NCBI GenBank assembly: GCA_001931905.2
Contig: MSJI02000741.1
Span: 1-64,000 of the forward strand
Direction: 5' to 3'
Length of the DNA: 64,000 nucleotides
Source of the DNA: Cladosporium sp. IMV 00045
Taxonomy: Eukaryota > Ascomycota > Dothideomycetes > Cladosporiales > Cladosporiaceae
Shown: piece by piece, positions 1-10,807 of the stretch
Numbering within the stretch: the first letter of the stretch is position 1
Layout of the letters: each line of letters begins with the position of its first letter
Position numbers and translations under genes: made by a program
The notes under the pieces: model-generated
What the model was told of the DNA's origin: nothing
Databases searched by the model: none
The model's input: only the letters and a program-made list of their open reading frames with translations

Positions 1-20
1 AACAACAACAACAACAACAA
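1..20. repeat. (AAC)n microsatellite
   Basis: A perfect AAC trinucleotide run lies at the window edge, in what is probably the 5' leader of the gene that starts at 159. It may continue beyond the window. Confidence 0.8.
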
Positions 21-158
21 CCAAGACTGCACCCCGGACTTCTACCACACTTAAACCCAATCACCATCAGCCACACATTGTGTGACTCAGGCAGTAATCT
101 CGCCATCACCATAAACTCCAACCTGACTCACGACTCGACACAATACATCAAGGTCACA

Positions 159-920
159 ATGCCTTCCCACTTAAGGCTCCAATCCTCCTTTGAGCCCTTT
201 GCAGTCGACGCAACTTACCAGACATCCCCCACTCTGCCCGCAGCCAAGAAGCAGAAGATGTCTCTCACCCGCACATACGCCGTCGCCTCGACCGCAAGGT
301 CGAAGCTGGGCCGCGAAGCCAGCCGCGCTGACCACAACCTGCGCCGCCTGGTCGGTCACGCCAACCTCCTCGACACTCTCATGATCGATCTCGCCGACGC
401 CGAGCGCGAGCAGGAGGCCTGGTTCAACCAATCCGTCCGCAAGGCATCTCCCTCTGAATCTCGCCACATCCAATGGTTCGATTCGATCGAGGAGGACCTC
501 GAGGACGACGACAGCGATTCTGACTCCGACGACGAGTCTGACGACGGCTCGGTCTACGATGAGGACGCCGAGATCCTCAGCATTCCCGTCCGCCGCATCC
601 GCACAGCACCAGTCATCATCGAATCTGAGGAAATCGACTCCAGCGACGATGAGGACGATGCCGAGTACGACGAGGAGGATGACGAGGAGCACGCTCTCAC
701 TCGCGTCCCCAGCCTGCACTCACCACCTCAACTCGCACTTGACGACTCTGACTCTGAAGACGAGTCTATGCCACCTTCGCCCGATCAGCCCGCAATGGAA
801 CTCAGCGAGAAGGAAAGGCAACAGCTCAGCACCGCTCTCTACGGCAACAAGTCGCAAACAGCGCCAATGGAAGACTACATCATGCAGGAGCCGCAGCGGG
901 CACTCATCACCGCCTACTGA
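159..920 (+). CDS. Conserved acidic protein of unknown function
   Basis: Intronless, 253 aa from the ATG at 159. The frame is open back to an ATG at 78, but the protein begins to look ordered only at MPSHLRLQSSF, so I chose 159. Residues about 45-115 form a conserved-looking helical block with LVGHANLLDTL and DLADAEREQEAWF. The rest is very acidic, with long Asp/Glu/Ser runs at about residues 125-150 and 175-200 and a C-terminal helix ending in ALITAY. Such architecture suggests a nuclear or chromatin-associated protein, but that is inference. I recognise the N-terminal block as common in Pezizomycotina but cannot name a family. There are no membrane segments or signal peptide. Confidence 0.75.
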   Translation: MPSHLRLQSSFEPFAVDATYQTSPTLPAAKKQKMSLTRTYAVASTARSKLGREASRADHNLRRLVGHANLLDTLMIDLADAEREQEAWFNQSVRKASPSESRHIQWFDSIEEDLEDDDSDSDSDDESDDGSVYDEDAEILSIPVRRIRTAPVIIESEEIDSSDDEDDAEYDEEDDEEHALTRVPSLHSPPQLALDDSDSEDESMPPSPDQPAMELSEKERQQLSTALYGNKSQTAPMEDYIMQEPQRALITAY

Positions 921-3900
921 ACCACGACTTCTCCACCATGATCTGATTTACTCTTTCATTTGACGAAATTCCAGCGACTTTTTGAGCGTTTCCAGCGATT
1001 TTCTTTTGAGCGACAATACCTTTTCCAGCGCGGCGTTATTGGGACGATATCCCCGGGCAACAATTTCTTTGTACAACAATTATCTCTTATTTTCTTTTTT
1101 CATCACGGGAGCCCGGCACATGGGAAAGTGGCCGAGGCTCAGGATCTCATCTCTGAATAGGCGGTTTTGGAAATTGCATGAGAAAAATGGCACGGACGAC
1201 AGGTGGGAATGAACTAGGCTTCGCATCTCCCTTTTTCCAAGATGGAAAACGGTTAGAGAGCGGCCTTGTAGACTATCTAGCATCACGATACCAAACAACA
1301 TCATGAAATTCATTCAAAAAAACAAATAATACTCATTTTCACAACATTCTCATCCCTGCCTCTGCCTCTATCATCCATGTCACCATCCATCTCCACACAA
1401 ATAAACAAAGACCCTCTCATCGCGTGGCCTGCATAAAAAAACCCCTCCGAGGCACAGCTATGCATGCCCATGCACAAGCCAACACGCGGGCATTTCACTC
1501 TCACCGACCAGCCGTTGGCACTAACAAACCCTTCCACAGCTTCCAAGAGGAATCCGCGCACACCCGTCTTCCGTGCAAGATCCGGCCAGGGTTCGCGCGC
1601 AAGACCGGCAAGATTTGCTCGCTTTGACCCAATCAGCGGTTCCAGAAGCTCGCAAAGGGCTCGCATTTGACGAGCGAGCGACCGGATGTTCGGGTAACGG
1701 TCGAGCGCGCGCGCGAGCCCTGGCCCTTTCTTTTGGCTTTTGCTTTTCCTTTTCTGCGCTCTCTCGGCCGAGGTGCTGCCTGCGCTGCGAGGGAGCGACC
1801 TCTCTCATGGATTATTGATCACGGGCACATGGACGTTTGGAGATGGAAGTTTTGGGTTTTTTAGAGTTTTCGCTCGCAGGGCTACTGGGTTCGGCGACAT
1901 TTCGCTCTATTCTTCATCTTCACAGGGATAGCATGGTCTTGGTTTTGCTCTTGTCTGTAATTATGTGAAAAGCCCTTCTTCTCTCCAAGAGATCAGGAAA
2001 TTTCTTCATTGCTTGGTAATGCAGGAGGGAAGGCAGTTGTCGTTGACGGTGACTCTCCGTGGGTGAGGAGGTGTGGATGTCGAGGCTTGTGATCATGGGA
2101 TAGGAAAGCGAGATGATTACTTCGTTCGCGATGATTCCTCGGAGATGTAGGAGGTGGAGGTGGTATGCGAATACTGCTGCTGTATGCGAATTGTCCTTCC
2201 TCCGACCACGCGTTCATTGACTTGGTTGCGAAAATTGTGTCTGCTTGGTTGGTGTCGTCGTATACATCGTATAGTTCACCTTATGAATGTAATACATATC
2301 ATTTGATATATCAATTGATTAAGGGAAGGTGAATCCAGAACAGGACACGTGATGAACAATGTCTCTTGTGGCCGCCAAGATCACAGCCTCCTGTCAGGCC
2401 GTCACCAATAGTCACAACGCACGCTGGCAACATTCGGCACTACTCCTTGTTATCTCCATTGACGCCGTGGATCTTGAGATGTATCTCCACGCCGCTAAAC
2501 ATCTCACCCGCCGTGGGCACTGCGGAACTCGCTCTTCGCGCTATGCTCGCTCCCATTCGCGTCTCCATCTTTCTCCACGCTGCTAGAGAGAGTCGGTGGA
2601 GTCTTTGGTCGTGAGGGGTCTGTGGAGGCTGTGGAGGCTTGTCCACGCAAATCGCCTACGCAAGCACGCAAAACGCAACGCACGGCACGCACGACAACAT
2701 CGCCGCTTTTTGCGGTGGAACCTCGCGCACGCTCTTACTTGGCGCTTTCTGGCTGTCGCTTTGAAGCGTGGGATGCTGCAAGGCGGTGTCTGGGAACGTG
2801 CTGTACCGCCTACCTGCTGGAGGCGAGCGGCGCACGGGCTCATCACGTATCACCTTCTCCGGTCGTGGGATGAGGAGGAGTTGGTGACTTGACTGGCAAC
2901 CGCCCTCACCGCTCTGGCTCTCAAGTAAGGACACACCAGGTGGAGATCACAAATCACAGCATGCCTACATGTACAGTACATGCTATTGCTTCTCGTCGGG
3001 GATGCTACCTGGCTAGCCGGAACGTCGCTTCGAACTAGCAACACCTTTCCCCGATACATACTTCATCCGCCTTTCGTCAGCAGCTTCGTCTATCCCTTGC
3101 GGTGTCTGCATGCACTCCTGTAAGGCAGATACGGTCACGATACGCTTGACAATCAATCTGTCAGACGACCGTTCCGCACATGGCGGTGCGATTGCGGCGG
3201 AGAATAACACCTCTACATGTATGTATCAGCAGAGCTGCAGCAAACGGTGGTCTGATCGGTTTGCCTGATGAAGCGGGACGAGCGGAGAGTCGATACATGG
3301 CTACAGACAGACGACGTCGATACCACTTCGCTCGTACGACTTGCGCTGGCAAATGTGTTGATACCTGTGCAGTTTTCAAATCTCTTATTCCATTAATCAA
3401 AGTCAAGATATTGTACCGCTGTCGGCTTCCAGATGAGGCAAACCGCGCGAGACAACTTCGCGAGAAAACTGGCAATTCACTAGCGCGCGCTCAAATTCAG
3501 CCAATCAGAAGCCAGGAAATGAAGTCACATCACTTTCGCCTCACATTATTATTGCAATGCAACATGATACAGCAGGAAAAGGCGTGCAGCATGCGGATTG
3601 GCAATCGCGGCACCTGATCCGATGTCTGGCCCACGTGGTCAGACCTTGACCAAGCAGCTGCTCATGCCTCAAAAGTATCCTGCGCCTTGGTACATGCATT
3701 CAGGTTCTTTTTGAACTTTCTCACCGGGAGACATCGGACGCTTACCATACCTTGTTACTACATGTACTGTTTGCGGTAGGGCTGATGCTTGCTCCTCTTC
3801 AGATTGAGTTTCGCGTGCGTGAAACCTGTCATAACGCGAGCCGGCGTCCGGATGCAAGAGGTCGCCGAGTGTATAAGAGGCTTTAGACTTGATTTCGTGA

Positions 3901-4266
3901 TGATGCTTGTTTTGTGCATGAAGCAGCAAGGACTGGTCGTATGGTGGTTCGCGAACAGTTCAGGAGTTCAGCTGACTTTCATGTTGTGATTTTGACAGTT
4001 CTGTCGATAGATGATTACGGATGGGAGCATCGACTGCATGGTTCGTCCGACGAGGATCGCACGGGCCGAGTTCGATCTGATCGTGGAAATATGATGTCGT
4101 TCAATCGTTCAGGACTGATTGGTTTTGTTATCATTCAAAATGCGTGTACGTCTCTCATGTTCTATTAAGCACTCGCAAGATTCAAATCGGGATATCACAG
4201 AAAACACGACGAAAGAGAAAAAAAGAGAAGCCCAGCCCCCATCCTCATTACAAGCTCCCTCCAGAC
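921..4266. other. Gene-free stretch, 3.3 kb
   Basis: Between the stop of the acidic-protein gene and the 3' end of noxR there are only short unsupported open frames. No tRNA or rRNA fold, transposon termini or recognisable protein fragment were seen. The first part (about 1-2.2 kb) contains pyrimidine-rich and GC-repetitive tracts such as a CG/GC alternation near 1700. The remainder is ordinary mixed-composition DNA. Confidence 0.6.
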
Positions 4267-5946
4267 TTACACATCCTTAAGCCAGACTTCCATCTTCCCC
4301 ATCTCCGCCTTCTCCGCGCCCGCCATCTCCTTACACCCCAGCACAGCCAAGTCCAAATCATCCTGATCGCCAACCGTGACCATATCGCCATCTTCATCCT
4401 TTATCCTCAACCTCACATCACCATCAAGTCCGAACTTCCCCTTAATCTTCCCCAGCAGCTCGGCGTAAACCGGCTCCGCGCCCGCCATGATGTACCGCGT
4501 GTCTTCCGGCGCGTGCACTTTGACGCGGATCTTGCGCATCGCGGGCGGCGGCGCTGCGGCGCGACGGGACTGCGAGCGGTGATGCCGTGAGCGGGTCGAG
4601 TATTTGCTCGGGGAGACGATCTCGTAGGCCAGGGGAGGGGAGGTCGAGAGCGTGGATGAGGTGTCGAAGCCTCCGCTTTCGCCTTCGGGGTCTTCGATGA
4701 TGGAGTTGTGGGTTTGGTGCAGAGAGTAGGCGCCTGAGCGGGATCGGTTGTGTTGCGAGTTGGGTCTTGAGTAGGAGGAGGGGGATGAGGAGATGGGGAT
4801 CGCGGATGTGGTGTTGTGAGCTTCTATGGGGTCGGGTTGGACCTGCACTTCGGGGACTGGGGCGTAGGTCTGGCTGCGGTGGACGTCGGGGCGGTTGAGG
4901 TTATCATGACTGCTACGCATGGAGGTGTCTGAGAAGCCACGGCGTGGCTGAGGTCGTTCTGATTCTGACCGCTTGGTCCCTATTCTTGGGCGCTCGGATT
5001 GTGCTTTCTGGTCGAATGCTGCAGCTCCCAGTTCTAATCTTAGAGGTTTTGCTGCTGGCCGTGAGGCTTGAATGCCGGACTTCTGTGAGTGAAGGCTTTC
5101 TGACGATCTTCTTTTCTGGGTCTGCACCGTCTCGGGCTTCTCGAGCTCTGGTGGTGGTGTGGGTGGGAATACATTGCGGTGCATGGGCGGCTCGGATTGC
5201 TGGCGTGATCTACTCGCTAAACCTGGTTTGACGAGGTTCAAGGCAGCATGTGAGAGTTGATCCCCTGGTCTGTCGTCAACTCCCATCGCTGCCAATGCTG
5301 CTTGTCGTCTTGGGTCGTGGTGTTGTTGCTCATGGGCTGCTACGAGGCGTGCTTTGCCAAGGTAGTCCTGCTTCTTCAGGTTCTTGACCTTGGCCTCGTT
5401 GGGACGGTAGATCACGCCGACTGGAATCGAGAAGACAGTGTAGCCTTCGGCGTGCTCCTTGATCGCTTCGTCGATGACATCGTGATCGAGCACTGCCTTT
5501 TCGCGAGCGGCGTATATGAGGTCTTGGAGCCCTGCATCCTTTTGCTGTAGGTAGATATAGCACAAGCCACGGTTGAAGAGTACCTCGCAAGAATATAGCT
5601 TGAACTTGAGTCCGAGCTGATCGTAGTCAATCCATCTGTTTCCGCGAAGATAGAGAAGGGTGTCGTTGAAGTTTGCCAGTGCCTCCTCGAAGTCTCCGAG
5701 TAGGAAGTTGCTCACGCCTTGTTGGAAGTATGCCACTGCGAGGTATTGATCGAGTTGAACGGCACGTTGATAGCAGTCCACAGCCTTGTCGTGTTCTCCA
5801 AGCGTTGCATGAATGACACCAAGGTTGAAGAGAATCTTGGATGTGTCGGAGATGCACTCGAAGCACTTGAGAGCGTTGTCGAATTCATTGTTGTCGTAAG
5901 CGGCAAGAGCTGCTACCCAAGTTTCGATCTCCTGTTTGAGAGACAT
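4267..5946 (-). CDS. noxR: NADPH oxidase regulatory subunit NoxR (p67phox-like)
   Basis: Intronless, 559 aa. It is the cytosolic activator of fungal NADPH oxidases NoxA/NoxB, which make superoxide for hyphal fusion, sexual development and host colonisation; p67phox-like proteins act together with Rac. Residues about 5-150 carry the TPR repeats of this family (FNLGVIHATLGEHDKAVDCY, AYFQQGVSNFLLGDFEEALA). An activation-domain-like block follows (FSIPVGVIYRPNEAKVKNL, about 170-190). A long Ser/Pro-rich linker leads to a C-terminal PB1 domain (about 469-559) with the basic IRVKVHA start and the acidic DEDGDMVTVGDQDDLDLA cluster, expected to pair with a Cdc24-type scaffold. There is no SH3 domain, as usual in fungi. 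The next gene in the same direction is the SOD copper chaperone. Confidence 0.95.
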   Translation of the reverse strand: MSLKQEIETWVAALAAYDNNEFDNALKCFECISDTSKILFNLGVIHATLGEHDKAVDCYQRAVQLDQYLAVAYFQQGVSNFLLGDFEEALANFNDTLLYLRGNRWIDYDQLGLKFKLYSCEVLFNRGLCYIYLQQKDAGLQDLIYAAREKAVLDHDVIDEAIKEHAEGYTVFSIPVGVIYRPNEAKVKNLKKQDYLGKARLVAAHEQQHHDPRRQAALAAMGVDDRPGDQLSHAALNLVKPGLASRSRQQSEPPMHRNVFPPTPPPELEKPETVQTQKRRSSESLHSQKSGIQASRPAAKPLRLELGAAAFDQKAQSERPRIGTKRSESERPQPRRGFSDTSMRSSHDNLNRPDVHRSQTYAPVPEVQVQPDPIEAHNTTSAIPISSSPSSYSRPNSQHNRSRSGAYSLHQTHNSIIEDPEGESGGFDTSSTLSTSPPLAYEIVSPSKYSTRSRHHRSQSRRAAAPPPAMRKIRVKVHAPEDTRYIMAGAEPVYAELLGKIKGKFGLDGDVRLRIKDEDGDMVTVGDQDDLDLAVLGCKEMAGAEKAEMGKMEVWLKDV

Positions 5947-6949
5947 CTTGCTCTGCTAAGTCTTGTTATCAGAGAAGATTATCTGTTGATATTGTGACGT
6001 TCATCCGAGGATGGAGTTCGCTTGCGTTGTTGATCTTGATGATCAGTCTTGAACCCAACACAAAAGCACAATCACCCTTGCTCAACTCAAAACGACAGAT
6101 GAAACCTTGAGAGGGGAAAAAAACGTGAAGATCGCAAACCTCTCGTTCTTACCTTCCAGCGGCTATACGAAGTAGAATATAGCAGCAACAGCACGCGCCC
6201 CGCCGAGGACACCAAGCGCGCGTACAGAGCCGCTCCCAATGGCAGAATGTTTCTGCTGCCATGTCACTGCAGCAGCCAAGCGAAGGTGATCTCTGCCAGG
6301 CACAGATCCGAGCCGCTGGAGACGATGACTGGCCCGTCTCGCGCCTGAGATTGAAGCGGGCATGTTGTGCTTGTTGGCGAGCTGCAGAGTGCCTGGGCTG
6401 GCTGGCCCGAGGCGTCTCTAGGGCCGGCGCTTAGATGAGTCTGCTGTGTGACGACACCCAATGAAATGCTTTACCTTCGATACCACATGTATTCGACTGA
6501 CTCTCGGACGACAATATTGAGGTCATGTGGAAGCGGTGATTTATTTGATTGGAGTGTCGTCGAGCTGAAGCGTCGTCTTGTCTCTGGTGATATATGTGTG
6601 AGGTCTTTGTTCAGCATGCTGCGGCGGCACCCGCCGATGACAATATCAGACTCCATCAGGCGCATAATACAATAACGATTGTGCTGCTGATTGTTTCCCC
6701 GAACGATTGTGCGTACACTGTCAAGAAGCAGCTCTGAGATAGCAATCGATAGATTTGCAGGCTCACGCGTCACCACTCGAGTGGAGCTAATATCAACGTA
6801 TAGTAATAACACCTCGATGGTCGATGATGGATCGTTATATACGTTCTCTTCACCTTATCATCTGAGACTGTTCGACCTCGTTCCCATACAGCTTCAGCAT
6901 CGTCATCATAAAACGTCTCATCGTCACACACCACTGCCCATGAACATTC
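5947..6949. other. noxR upstream region
   Basis: This 1.0 kb lies between the noxR start and the CCS1 stop and should hold the noxR promoter and the CCS1 3' end. I saw no further gene. A GC-rich patch lies at about 6180-6430. No operator could be assigned. Confidence 0.6.
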
Positions 6950-7744
6950 TCAAAGCATACCCTTTGAGGTTTGCTCAGCACGCTCCTCCCACACAGTCTT
7001 CCCACTGCAGCTACACACCGTCTTGTCATTGTCCCACACGCCCGCACTCCTCGCAATGACACCAACCAGCGTGTCAGGATCCTCCTTGTCGAACGCCTCC
7101 GTCTTCCTACTCACGACAATACTCCGACCAATCATCTCCCATATATGCACTGGCTTGTCCAAGAACACTGACCCAAGCCCGCTCTGACCGACCTCAATGG
7201 TGCCAAAGATGCCCTTGGCCTGCCGAGGCGGCTGCTCTTTCTTTGCATCCAGCAGATCCCAGATCCCACCTGTGCTCACTGCCCCCTCGCTGATGTTGCC
7301 AGATTCCCGCACGGTCACGTTGTATGATCCGGGACTCACGCCGCGCAGGGTCATGTCCAGAATAGTCATGGCGGGGCCGACTTGGACCATGCGGATGAGG
7401 CCTCTAACGTGGTCTTTGACAGTCGAAGAGTGGGTTTCGAGGATACAGACGGCGGCACCTTCGGCTTTGCCAGAGCCGCGCAGGATAGCATCGCGACCAG
7501 TCTCTTGAATTGCAGCCACAATGGCTGAGGGGGCAGCGTTGCCTGTTACGGAGACCAACTGGGCCTTGAGATCGGCGGAAACATCACTGATGCCTTGAGT
7601 AAGATGTCAGTCCTGTGCACTGTTTTGATGTAGTACTGTCAAGTAATCCATACCATCCAGCTTGTAGAGAGAGGTTGAAACAGCTTTAATGCATGCTTCA
7701 CAACTGAGGGGAACGGCGAACGTCGTCTCGAATGGTGGGATCAT
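6950..7744 (-). CDS. CCS1: Copper chaperone for Cu/Zn superoxide dismutase (Ccs1/Lys7)
   Basis: Two exons, complement(join(6950..7593, 7654..7744)), 244 aa. The 60-nt intron runs from a GT at 7653 to an AG at 7594, and splicing gives the family's N-terminus MIPPFETTFAVPL. The protein delivers Cu(I) to Sod1 and forms its disulphide. Domain I is an HMA-type fold with the CEAC copper motif (residues 15-18) and continues through AIVAAIQETGRDAILRGSG. Domain II is a SOD-like barrel (about 85-215) with HIWEMIGRSIVVS. Domain III keeps the C-terminal CSC (CxC) copper-transfer motif followed by GKTVWEERA. Length and all metal motifs are intact. The neighbouring noxR product makes the superoxide that Sod1 removes. 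Confidence 0.95.
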
Positions 7745-8155
7745 GGTGGCGAATTGGTATTGTGAGATAGTGCAGATGCTCTGGATTGTGATTGTCTATA
7801 TACAATTAACGTCATGGTTGTTTTTGGTGGGATGAGTCTCAAGTTGGTTTGTAATGCGGGCAGCAGCCCACTCTCGCTCGGCTCTTCCAGACCACAGCGC
7901 CGCTAGAGACTCGGAGCTGTCGGGGGTCTTCGAAGCGACAGCGACAGCGACAGCCCTTGCCTGATTGGGAACATTTCGAGCACTCTCGCTTCAGAAGAAC
8001 GGTGCATCTGTACAGTATCGCCAAATACACATCCAATACCACATCTACACCACCACTGCGGGACCCGAAAGAAAGCGCGACGAATCTTGCACTTCTACAC
8101 ACCCTCGCCGGAACTCTTTGCGCCCTGCAGGGCAACGACCACCACATCCTTCACC
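7745..8155. promoter_or_regulatory. Shared divergent upstream region of CCS1 and the uL13m gene
   Basis: This 411-bp interval separates two divergent starts, so it must carry both promoters. A CGACAG-type hexamer repeat (gcgacagcgacagcgacagc) lies near 7932-7951. No transcription-factor site can be assigned from sequence alone. Confidence 0.5.
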
Positions 8156-8799
8156 ATGTCTCAATTCGTTGGAAAGGTACGACCACCACCCTACCAATAC
8201 TATTCCCCAGCTCTCTAACAACAAATCCCCTCCCAGACCCGCCTGGCGTACTCGCGCGCATGGCACCTCGTCGACGCCAGCGCCGACCCGCGCCCGCTCG
8301 GCCGCCTGGCCTCCTCGATCGCCCTCACGCTCATGGGCAAGCACAAACCGATCTACGACCCCAGCACCGACTGCGGCGACTACGTCGTCTGCACCGGCCT
8401 GTCGCAACTGCACACGACGGGCAAAAAGATGCAGAAGAAGAAATACTACTCGCACACCACGCGGCCCGGCAGCTTGAAGGAGATCACCATGGAGCGCATG
8501 AAGGAGAAGTGGGGAGGTGGAGAGATTCTCAGGCGCGCGGTGAGAGGCATGTTGCCGAAGAATAGGCTGAGGGATGATCGTATGGCGAGGTTGAAATGTG
8601 AGTACTTGGATGGATTATTGTGGTTGAATCGGGTAAACTTGCGTGTTGAGGCTAATTATTTTCGCCAGGCTTCGAGGGCAACGCGCACCCTTACAAGCAG
8701 AACATTCTGCGATTGGACGGCGAAAAGAGCAGCATAGCAGACCTGCCGGAGGTCAAGGCGACGATGCAGAAGACTGCTCCTCCGCCTGCATCATCATAA
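8156..8799 (+). CDS. MRPL23: Mitochondrial large-subunit ribosomal protein uL13m (MrpL23)
   Basis: Three exons, join(8156..8176, 8237..8597, 8669..8799), 170 aa. The first exon encodes only MSQFVGK. Introns of 60 and 71 nt have canonical ends (GTACGA..CCCAG and GTGAGT..GCCAG). The L13 fold is complete: TRLAYSRAWHLVDA, then PLGRLASSIALTLMGKHKP, DCGDYVV, HTTRPGSLKEITMERM and RRAVRGMLPKNRLRDDRMARL. The exon 2/3 junction falls in LKCFEGNAHPYKQN, which fits the family. MGKHKPIYDPSTDCGDYVV is typical of the mitochondrial rather than the cytosolic paralogue. Convergent with urate oxidase. Confidence 0.95.
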
Positions 8800-9029
8800 G
8801 GGATTATGTTTGATAACACATCACGGCGTTCAATGAGGGCAAATTTTGTACAGATATAGGGGCCGGAGAGAGAAAGAGATGCACGGAAAGCATTGCGAGG
8901 AGTTCAATTCAAAGGGTCTTTTGAACTGTATCATCAAATATAAAGCTATTTACATGAGCTCAAGGTTCAAGAGCGGATCATGGCTATCTGAACGCTGGCA
9001 AGGGTATTCACATTCGACACCATCCACGC

Positions 9030-10001
9030 CTAGAGCTTGGGTTCGGCACCCTTGCGAGTGATGGTGCACTCAATGAGACCGTTGGGGTCGGTCTGAGGGG
9101 CATACACCTCTGCGTCTTCGCCCGTGTTCTTCAATCCCTTGAACCAGCTGAGATCTGTAAGTGTATGTTAGCACGAATTCTTCCAACTGACATTTCACGG
9201 ACTGCTGCAAAACTCACCGATCTCAAAGTAATGCTTGTTGGGCAAGCTGTAGTCCACCGCATCAACCCTCGACGCCGCCTCGAGAATCTGCTCTCCCATG
9301 AGGTACATAGTATTCTGCACGCTGGGGCTGTTCTCCTTGGCGAAAGTCTCCAGCGTGATCCGCCTCGCATCTTCCCACGCCTTGTTGAAAGCGCCCGATT
9401 CCTGCCTCACCTCCTCCACGCCGCCGAAGCGCCTCCAATGCCATCCGGCCTCGACCTCCGTGCTCAGGATGCGATCCCACGTCTCCGGTAGCCGTGTGTA
9501 CTCGTCCCGGTGGAAGCCCCAGAACTGCGAGCCCGTGCTCTTCAGCACCAGCAGGCCTTTGATCCCGCTGCGCACGTCGATGCCTTGGTCCCGTCGCGCT
9601 ACTACGTCGACCGTTCGCGTCTCGGAGCCGTCGCGCAGGAATGAGTGAGGGTGCGGCTTGCCGTCGACTTCCATGCGCGCCCAGCGGTGCACGATGATGT
9701 TGACGTGAGCGTTGGTGATGTGAGGGTAGGTGTCGAGATAGTGCTGGCCGAGGATACTGGCGAAGAGCTCTGGCGGGTTGACAGGGTTCAGTTTGGCGGT
9801 TACGTAGATCGTCTGCTTCTGTGTGTCGGTCGCGACGATGTTGCTGTTATCCGCGTGGGTCCATGAGGCAGCGATGTCACCCTCGAGCATGGTGCAGACA
9901 GTCATTTCAGTCACATCTTGGGTGTCGTCCGGGTTGCGTTGGACCTTGTACAGGCGGACGTTGTCCTTGCCGTACTTGGCGAACGAGAGATGGCCGGGCA
10001 T
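9030..10001 (-). CDS. uaZ: Urate oxidase (uricase)
   Basis: Two exons, complement(join(9030..9154, 9218..10001)), 302 aa. It oxidises urate to 5-hydroxyisourate with release of H2O2 in the purine-degradation pathway, normally in peroxisomes. I chose the ATG at 10001 (MPGHLSFAKYGKDNVRLYKV); the frame is open 39 codons further upstream but that part is not uricase-like. Residues equivalent to the catalytic triad of the Aspergillus enzyme are present: Lys12 (YGKDN), Thr58 (VATD) and His257 (NKHYFEI). The 63-nt intron splits that last block, and splicing gives HYFEIDLSWFKGLKNTGED. The protein ends in -PKL, a non-consensus version of the SKL-type peroxisomal signal. Confidence 0.95.
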
Positions 10002-10807
10002 GGTAGATTTACTGTTTGGGTGACTCCGATATGGCTCGTGTGCTCCGTCTGGCTGTGTTTGGTTATCGAGCTTGAAAGTGAGAGTGAGTGTAGGAAACGG
10101 GTTTTGGGTCAACGACAAGGAAACGGATGGCGATCTTGATAACGAGAGAAGAGCAAGATCGACCTACAGCTGGTACTTGTAGTCTTGGACGGCCAGATCC
10201 CTTATCGCATGGCGGTTTGGCATGCAGTAGATCTCTGAATGGATATTGGTGCGCAGAAGAGCGGACTTCACCTTCGCCGGCGTAGGAGCTCGCCGACGGC
10301 ATTGGACGCGGGGATGATGGGGCCTCGGTGTCTTGACCCTTACCACACCTTGCATGAGATGGATTTGACTGACATGGCATGTTGGGCCTCACCAAGATGA
10401 CTGTCGATTGCAAGATATCAATCGTCGAATACCCGTTGCACCAACTCTTGTGAGCGCTGGGAATGAATGCAGAGTTATCTTCAGCTGCAGCGATGCCGGC
10501 GAGAAGACCCTACTTAACAACACTGACCAACTTCAGCCATATTTAGGTGATCTTCCCTATACGCATACCCATCTCGCTGGAACCAAGATGCATCCACGTG
10601 CCATCCCTGCTCACAAAATAGCGACCCCAGACATGGGTATCTCGCTGCCTTATACCATTTTGGCTTAATCTCGCTATTCGAATTTGTCTCGAACAATTAT
10701 ATACGAGACTCCTCCGACGACATTAATCAACACGTACGGCGACCTCCGAAGAATTCATGACAGCCAACCTCCACTTGGTTGCCGATTGACCCGCACGTCT
10801 GCCCCTT
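10002..10807. other. Urate oxidase upstream region and spacer
   Basis: The 0.8 kb between the urate oxidase start and the decayed DUF1275 gene contains only short open frames on both strands. It should include the uricase promoter. No GATA-type nitrogen-control site was resolved with confidence. Confidence 0.5.

Noticed and set aside
171..719. 182-codon frame opposite the acidic-protein gene
   Set aside because: It mirrors the Asp/Glu-coding repeats of the plus-strand gene and has no protein-like pattern of its own.
3180..3617. 145-codon frame with a loosely repeated LPDEAxRA motif
   Set aside because: The resemblance between the two copies is weak and no neighbouring exon extends it.
9999..10118. 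N-terminal extension of urate oxidase by 39 residues
   Set aside because: The extension is not like any uricase N-terminus and the ATG at 10001 gives the exact family start.
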